From JBHEKP01 sp041859375 (GTDB lineage Bacteria > Hydrogenedentota > Hydrogenedentia > Hydrogenedentales > CAITNO01): a stretch of DNA of 36,903 nt. Within the stretch, counting starts at the first letter, position 1, and every line of letters begins with the position of its first letter. Both the position numbers and the translations under genes were made by a program. Of this stretch, positions 31,696 through 36,903 are shown piece by piece. The stretch spans positions 1 to 36,903 of the forward strand of contig JBHEKP010000153.1 in NCBI GenBank assembly GCA_041859375.1, written 5' to 3'. The notes below the pieces were generated by a model. The model did not search any database. It was given only the letters and a program-made list of their open reading frames with translations, and was not told where the DNA came from.

Positions 31696-34341
31696 CTATT
31701 TCACATTCATCGCCGTGACGGCGACCAAAGGCATGCCGCCCTGGGCGAGCCTGTTCGGCAGGGTGGCTGTGAGGTTTCTGGTCTCGCCGGGCATCAGGAC
31801 AAGGTAATTGTCGCTCCAGTACACGGGGCCGAGTTCCAGACCGGAGGAAGGATCCTTCGCCGACAACTGCACCAGGAAGGCCGGGGCGGTGCCGGTGTTT
31901 TTCACCCCCACCGACAGCACCGTTTCCTTTTCGCCCTGTTTTGCCTCGGAGGTGACATCAACCGTCGCGGGGGGCAGCGCGGCCAACGCCTTGAAATCCG
32001 CCACGCTCTTGGGCTTCACGTAAAACACGCCTTTCTTGTCGCCGCTGCGCCCGGGAATGTCAGGCGTTTTCGACAGCCAGTAGGTGTTGTCGGCGATGGG
32101 CGCGCCGTCCGCTCCCAGGAGTTCCAGGCGGAGGAACCATGTGTCCAGTCCCTCCGGCACAGGCGCGGCAAAAGCCTTCGCCACCGAATCCTCGCCAACA
32201 TCCACCACGGCCTCCTGCCGTCCCGCGGGCGCGCCCTTCAGATCATACGCGGTGGCGCGCACCTTCAGTCCCGGCTTGTCCGCGTAATAACTGTTGGTCA
32301 CATACACCGCGCCGTCGTCGTAGGCGTAAAGCGCGTGCAGGGGCGTGCAGGCCTTTTTGGCCCCGTAATAGGCCGCCGTGGCGCGGAGGTACCAGTCCAC
32401 ATAGTGCCAGGTCATGGCGGCGGGCCAGGCCGCGTCGTATTTCCAGGTGGTGATGCCCGTGGCCTTGTAACGGTTGCGGGCGTAGGCCTCATACATGCCC
32501 CGCGCGCTGTTGTAGTTCATCGCGTACACCCGGTCGCAGAACTGATCGAGGTTCTGCGCGGGGCCGTAGGTCTCCTCCATCATCTGCCGCACCGCGTAGA
32601 AATAGTCCGCGCCCTGGGTGACGGTGTGGAAGGACCACGCCTCGGTCTCCATCGCGGGCCAGAGCTGGTCCTCGGGCATCATCTGGCGCAGGCTGTCGCG
32701 GGACGCGAGGATGCCGCCAATGCCGCCGGACTGGGCAAAGCCCCACGCCGTGTCATAGGGGCGTTTCTCGGTCATGTAATAGTGCGACGGCCCGGCGTAG
32801 GTCCACAGCTCGCGCGTGCCCGTGCGGGTGCCGCCGGTCTCCTTGCGCGTGGCAATGTTGAAGGTGCCGGAATGGGGCTGGTAGGTGCGGTTCACCCGGT
32901 GTTTGGTGATGAGCCCCTGGTAGGCCGTGTCCAGCGTCTCCGTGGGGAAGGTTTCATCATGCGCCAGGAAGTGGGCCAGGCTGGGGTGGGTGCGCACGCG
33001 CAGCATCATGTCGTCTATGCAGGCGACGGCCAGTTCCTCGTCTGGGATGCTCCGCCCGAAAAGCTGCTGGGTCACCATCACGCCCAGCTCGTCGCAAAGG
33101 TTGTAAAAATCCTCCGTCTCGCGGATGGAGAAGCCCTCGGAGCGCAGCATGTTGAAGCCCGCCTCGCGGGCATAGCGCACCAGCGCCTCATAGCGTTCAT
33201 GGGACAGGTTGAGCATCATGTCGCTGGTCATCCACGCGCCGCCCCGGATGAGCACTTTGCGCCCGTTGACCATGTAATAGCGCCAGTCCTCGTCATTCAC
33301 CGCCGTGGTGATGTCACGGATGCCAAAGCGCACCTTCGCCGTGTCGGAGACCTCCTTCTTCACGGTCGCGGACATGTCCAGGGTGTACAGCTCCTGCGGA
33401 CCGAGCGGATGGGGCCACCACACCCGGGGATTGGCCACGGCCAGCTCGGGATAATCACCGGGCCGGAAGAAGATTTCACGCGTTTCACCGGGTTCCAGGG
33501 TGATTTCCTGGCTGAGTTTGACGGACTCAATGGCGGCGGTCACAGTGGCCGTCACCGCCTTGTCTGTATTGTTGCGGGCGAAGGCGGAAAGGGTCAGTTC
33601 CGCCCTGGCAAGGCCCGGCGTCTCCAGTTTGGTCTCCACATAGGCGTTGCGCAGCGACACCGGCCCCTGCACCCGCAGGGAGACCGGCTGCCAGATGCCC
33701 ATGTTCATGTCCGGCGGCTGGGGGTTGTGGTCGTCCCAGCCGGTGGTCGCCTCCACCTGCTTGGTGTTGTATTTCTTGTCCTCGATCAGGCCCGGCGGGA
33801 TGATCTCCACCGCCAGGGCGTTCGCCCCGCCGAAGCGGAGCAGGTCCGTCACGGTGAACTCGAAACTGCGGAACATGCCCCGCACCTTGTCGGCACCCGC
33901 CACGAGTTGACCGTTCAGCCAGATGTTCGCCTGGAAATTGATGCCCCCGAAATGGAGCGTCACCACCCGGCCCTTGGCTTCCTTCGGCATGATGAACTCC
34001 GTGCGGTACCACCAGTGAGCCCGGAAGGGGCTGTCCTCCTTCATCACCAGCCAGGAACCCTCCTGATAGCCCGGAATGGACTTGAGGTTGGTGCCGTAAT
34101 AGGGGTCCGGATAGACCTCGTTGTCCACCAGCGCGGCGAGCACCGTCTTGGGCACCGTGGTGGGATACCATGAGCTGACATCTTTGCCCTCGCTGGAAAA
34201 GGCCGCACCGTCCCCCTCCACCTCCGCGGAAGACTGCAACCGCCACCCCTCCGAAAGGGGAATCACCGCGTCATCGGCAAACACCGCCGTGGTAAGGGAC
34301 GCCAGCACCATCACTGCCATACTTGTCGGGAAAAAACGCAT
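31696..34341 (-). CDS. Secreted glycoside hydrolase family 2 protein, exo-beta-glucosaminidase-like
   Basis: 881 residues with signal peptide (MAVMVLASLTTAVFA). Layout follows the GH2 sugar-binding, Ig-like and TIM-barrel domains: FGGINFQANIWLNGQ (131-145), IRGGAWMTSDMML (365-377), RSEGF (400-404). It resembles exo-beta-D-glucosaminidases such as CsxA; YYGAKKACTPLHALYAYDDG is the matching post-barrel segment. From memory of CsxA, its acid/base Asp aligns with Asp462 (LAHDE), but the nucleophile Glu in FNSETSAG aligns with Ser538 in WGFAQSGGIGG. Activity is thus doubtful or altered. GAGG lies about ten bases before the ATG. It is 50 bases downstream of the FG-GAP gene and probably co-transcribed. 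Confidence 0.85.
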   Translation of the reverse strand: MRFFPTSMAVMVLASLTTAVFADDAVIPLSEGWRLQSSAEVEGDGAAFSSEGKDVSSWYPTTVPKTVLAALVDNEVYPDPYYGTNLKSIPGYQEGSWLVMKEDSPFRAHWWYRTEFIMPKEAKGRVVTLHFGGINFQANIWLNGQLVAGADKVRGMFRSFEFTVTDLLRFGGANALAVEIIPPGLIEDKKYNTKQVEATTGWDDHNPQPPDMNMGIWQPVSLRVQGPVSLRNAYVETKLETPGLARAELTLSAFARNNTDKAVTATVTAAIESVKLSQEITLEPGETREIFFRPGDYPELAVANPRVWWPHPLGPQELYTLDMSATVKKEVSDTAKVRFGIRDITTAVNDEDWRYYMVNGRKVLIRGGAWMTSDMMLNLSHERYEALVRYAREAGFNMLRSEGFSIRETEDFYNLCDELGVMVTQQLFGRSIPDEELAVACIDDMMLRVRTHPSLAHFLAHDETFPTETLDTAYQGLITKHRVNRTYQPHSGTFNIATRKETGGTRTGTRELWTYAGPSHYYMTEKRPYDTAWGFAQSGGIGGILASRDSLRQMMPEDQLWPAMETEAWSFHTVTQGADYFYAVRQMMEETYGPAQNLDQFCDRVYAMNYNSARGMYEAYARNRYKATGITTWKYDAAWPAAMTWHYVDWYLRATAAYYGAKKACTPLHALYAYDDGAVYVTNSYYADKPGLKVRATAYDLKGAPAGRQEAVVDVGEDSVAKAFAAPVPEGLDTWFLRLELLGADGAPIADNTYWLSKTPDIPGRSGDKKGVFYVKPKSVADFKALAALPPATVDVTSEAKQGEKETVLSVGVKNTGTAPAFLVQLSAKDPSSGLELGPVYWSDNYLVLMPGETRNLTATLPNRLAQGGMPLVAVTAMNVK

Positions 34342-34391
34342 GGAATTTCATCCTCGCCGGTTGACCAAGCCAATAAACATCGGAATAAAGA

Positions 34392-36903
34392 CTATTTTTC
34401 CGGCGCGGCGGTGTCAACTGCGGCCCCCGCCGAAAGGAACACCCGCACCCTGCCGTCGGCGCAGGGCACAACCAGGTCGGTGGCGTTGTCGCCGTCCACA
34501 TCGGCGGGAACGGGCGTGCCGGGGGCCGCGCCAATGTCAACCCGCCACACCACCTCCGGCTTTGCTTCCTTGTCGGCCACGGCCCAGAGACGACCGTGGC
34601 TGTCGCCAAAGAGGAACTCGGGCGCGCCGTCGCCGTTGATGTCGGCGGTGGCGGTGTCCGTGGCGGCGGCTTCCAGGGGCAGTTCCCAGCGCAGCGCACC
34701 GTCGGCGACGTTGACACAGGCAAAGGCCCCGTTCTGCCTGCCGAAACCCATGAGCCATTCCCCGCCGGGCAGACGCATGAAGCCTTCACTGGCACAGCGG
34801 TTCACGCCGGGTTCGGGGATGGAATACCAGCCGGGGCTGGCGCGCAGGGTCATGCCCGCCTGAAAATAGTGCCCGCCTGCCAGGCACACCCACGGGTCCG
34901 CGCCGTCCCGCGCCAGAACGGCGGGAAAGGTGTAAAGGCCCTGGCTGGGCTGTTTGAAAATGTCCGGGGGAAAGGCCGGGCCCAGCAGGAACCCGCCGGT
35001 CCCGCCGGAGGCAATGCAGTAGTAGTCGGGGTTGGTGAAGACCAGATCCTCCGCGCCGTCCCCGTCCCCGTCCCAGACGGAGGCCAGGTTCACACTCGGC
35101 CCCCAGTACCGCTCGGAGCCGGGCACCTCGCCCTTTTCCCACACCACCCCGCCCGTCGCGCCGCGCAGCACCACACTGCGCACCAGCGGCGCGCCCGCCC
35201 ACAGGTACAGATCGGGCGTGGTCCCGCCGGTGAAGCGGCCCGCGCGCATGTACGCCGCACGGGGCTGGGCCAGTCCGCTCCGGTCCAGCGGTGGCAGTTC
35301 GGCGCGCCACAGTTCCCCATTGTCCCGAGCGGGGGCCACCACCCGAACCACCGGCGGCGCGGCGGGGGTGACGCCGCACAAGGCCAGCTCGCGCTTGCCG
35401 TCGCCGTCAAAATCGGCGCAGACCGGCAGGGCCGTGGAGTCATATTCGCCAAGGGGGGCCAGCGTCCCCTTCTCATACCGGAACAGCCGCGCCTTCGCGT
35501 CCTGGAACAGCAGCACCTCGTTGCGGTCGTCGCCGCACAGGTCCGCCGCCAGAACTTCGAGCGGCATCGCCCCCGCCACCGCTGGCGCGGTGATTGGGCA
35601 GGGCGGCGGCGCGGGCGCGGACCACGGACGGGCTTCCACCGCATCCCCACGCGCCGCCAGCTCAAAAATCTGTCCCTCCCTGCGGACCCGCATCACGCCG
35701 GGCGCGTCGGAAAGGGCCGTTGCCGCATCGTCCGACCAGAGCGTTTGGGGTTCCTCCCCCGCCAGCCTCAGCACCCTTGCCCCGGCGGTCTTCTGCCGCG
35801 CGGGATCGTCCGTGGCGTTCACCAGCGCCTCCGCCGCGCCGTCACCGTCAATGTCCAGCAGGGACTCCGCCACCACGCCCGGAACGCGCCGCTCAATCGC
35901 GCCCGTTTCTGCGTCGTACACCCGCAGCAGCCAGGCGTTCTCCCCGTCGCCGTTGTACATGGCCACCGCCACCTCCATGCGCCCGTCGCCGTCCATGTCC
36001 GCATGGGCGGGGTTCGGGGCCTTTGTCGCCACCTTGCCGGTGGTTACGCTCTCCGCCCAGCCGTAACCCCATGCCTTCTCCATGCGCCCGTCCCGGTTCA
36101 GCAGCACCTCATGGTGCTGGGCAAAGTCGGCCACGCACAGGAAATCGTCGCGCCCGTCGCGGTTGAGGTCGGTGAAGGTGATGAGCCCGTAGCTGCGCAT
36201 GTTGGCCGGGGCCACGTCCCACCGGGCGAAGTGTTTCACCCGGCCCGTGTCCGCGTCCAGAAACCACATGCGGCTGTGGGTTTCCACCACCAGTTCCCTT
36301 GCGCCGTCCCCGTCCAGATCGGTTTGCAGCAGCGACGGGAAACAGGTGTACTGATCGAAATCGTAACGCCAGCGCTTTGTCAGCGCACCGTCCTGAAAGT
36401 TGAAGAGCGCCATGTAGCCGAACTGTTTGTCCGGGGGATAGCCCTGCATGAGCACCACCACCTCGCGGCCCGGTGAGGCGGGCAGGTAGTCGTCCACGTG
36501 CAGGTACCAGGCGTAGGACATGGGTTCCACGTCATGCCGCCATCGCACCGAGCCGTCGTCCACCGACACCAGCACGGCGGCGGCGTAGGGCTCGGCGGGC
36601 CGCCCCGCCTTGAGCAGCACCTCCTCCGCGCCGTCGCCGTCCAAATCACCCGATGCGGCCAGCGTGGTGAAGTTGAGCCCCGGCGGATGGCACGCCCACA
36701 GGGTTTCCCCCGCCGGTGAAAAGGCGTGCAGCGCCCCGGCCGTCACGGCCAGCCCCGCCAGGCCCCCGCCGCCGGACAAACGGGCCACCGTGACCGTTGG
36801 CGCGCCCCTGCCCAGATCCAGCGCCGTCACCGGCTCCGGCGCGGCGGTCATGCGTCCCGGCAGCGGCTGGAACGCGGTGAGCTGGGCGTTCTGGCGCGGT
36901 TCG
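34392..36903 (-). CDS. FG-GAP/VCBS repeat protein, N-terminus beyond window
   Basis: At least 836 residues visible; the frame stays open to the window edge. The ATG at 36851 has no signal peptide and the codons before it (reading PRQNAQLTAFQPLPGR) look coding, so the true start is probably outside. Calcium-loop repeats include DLDGDGAEEVLL, DLDGDGARELVV, DLNRDGRDDFLC, DMDGDGRMEVAV, DIDGDGAAEALV, DFDGDGKRELAL, DGDGDGAEDLVF, DINGDGAPEFLF and DVDGDNATDLVV. No catalytic domain is visible. It lies directly upstream of the GH2 gene, suggesting a shared extracellular glycan role, which is inference. A signal peptide is expected beyond the window. Confidence 0.85.
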   Translation of the reverse strand, partial: EPRQNAQLTAFQPLPGRMTAAPEPVTALDLGRGAPTVTVARLSGGGGLAGLAVTAGALHAFSPAGETLWACHPPGLNFTTLAASGDLDGDGAEEVLLKAGRPAEPYAAAVLVSVDDGSVRWRHDVEPMSYAWYLHVDDYLPASPGREVVVLMQGYPPDKQFGYMALFNFQDGALTKRWRYDFDQYTCFPSLLQTDLDGDGARELVVETHSRMWFLDADTGRVKHFARWDVAPANMRSYGLITFTDLNRDGRDDFLCVADFAQHHEVLLNRDGRMEKAWGYGWAESVTTGKVATKAPNPAHADMDGDGRMEVAVAMYNGDGENAWLLRVYDAETGAIERRVPGVVAESLLDIDGDGAAEALVNATDDPARQKTAGARVLRLAGEEPQTLWSDDAATALSDAPGVMRVRREGQIFELAARGDAVEARPWSAPAPPPCPITAPAVAGAMPLEVLAADLCGDDRNEVLLFQDAKARLFRYEKGTLAPLGEYDSTALPVCADFDGDGKRELALCGVTPAAPPVVRVVAPARDNGELWRAELPPLDRSGLAQPRAAYMRAGRFTGGTTPDLYLWAGAPLVRSVVLRGATGGVVWEKGEVPGSERYWGPSVNLASVWDGDGDGAEDLVFTNPDYYCIASGGTGGFLLGPAFPPDIFKQPSQGLYTFPAVLARDGADPWVCLAGGHYFQAGMTLRASPGWYSIPEPGVNRCASEGFMRLPGGEWLMGFGRQNGAFACVNVADGALRWELPLEAAATDTATADINGDGAPEFLFGDSHGRLWAVADKEAKPEVVWRVDIGAAPGTPVPADVDGDNATDLVVPCADGRVRVFLSAGAAVDTAAPEK

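Noticed and set aside
1..36903. tRNA, rRNA, CRISPR, insertion sequence, prophage or defence island
   Set aside because: I saw no transposase, integrase, spacer-repeat array or cloverleaf; every large region is explained by the listed genes.

Overview
The window is a GC-rich (low-GC only in a few intergenic stretches) bacterial chromosome segment with about 26 protein genes, no RNA gene, no mobile element and no CRISPR array that I can see. Lipoprotein and Tat signals, an 11-gene complex I operon, a LysM protein, TMTC-like TPR membrane protein, FG-GAP/VCBS propeller proteins and a secreted family-2 glycosidase suggest a free-living, probably Gram-negative, polysaccharide-associated bacterium. 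The style resembles Planctomycetota/Hydrogenedentota-type genomes, but that placement is an inference from gene content, not a computed phylogeny.

Layout. 1-3777 (minus): metallo-beta-lactamase hydrolase, a large LysM protein and pfkA (cut by the window start) form one operon with a plausible sigma-70 promoter. 3921-5702 (minus): an unrecognised membrane protein with a low-complexity cytoplasmic half and an extracytoplasmic coiled coil, with an almost perfect sigma-70 promoter and an intrinsic terminator. 5924-8137 (minus): TMTC-like TPR protein followed by an RbsD/FucU sugar mutarotase. 8235-8924 (minus): a lipoprotein with its own terminator. 9149-10569 (plus): a response regulator with a decayed GGDEF domain plus a small membrane-anchored protein. 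10579-12672 (minus) and 12794-13789 (plus): a secreted FG-GAP protein divergent from a glycerol-1-phosphate-dehydrogenase-like enzyme, the latter ending at a strong bidirectional terminator.

13853-18401 (minus): a Na/Pi cotransporter carrying lipoprotein-type Ig-like domains and a C-terminal PhoU, then the nitrogen pair glnK-amtB behind a consensus sigma-54 promoter. A 666-base gene-free stretch (18402-19067) separates this from the divergent plus-strand complex I operon nuoABCDHIJKLMN (19068-29639). nuoE, nuoF and nuoG, the NADH-oxidising module, are absent, with nuoD and nuoH abutting. After it come a Tat-exported aldo/keto reductase and a PAP2 membrane phosphatase (plus).

31696-36903 (minus): a secreted GH2 enzyme related to exo-beta-glucosaminidases, whose nucleophile position appears substituted, preceded by a second FG-GAP protein running off the window end. 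Between the PAP2 and GH2 genes lies a small intergenic element: a hairpin fused to four 9-base GTCCACNNN units.

The most noteworthy points are the Ig-like/Na-Pi/PhoU fusion, the EFG-less complex I with an altered NuoM, the GH2 active-site change, the glycosidase-like LysM protein, the unknown coiled-coil membrane protein, and the palindromic and tandem-repeat intergenic elements. I did not find a defence island or an obviously new multi-gene system.
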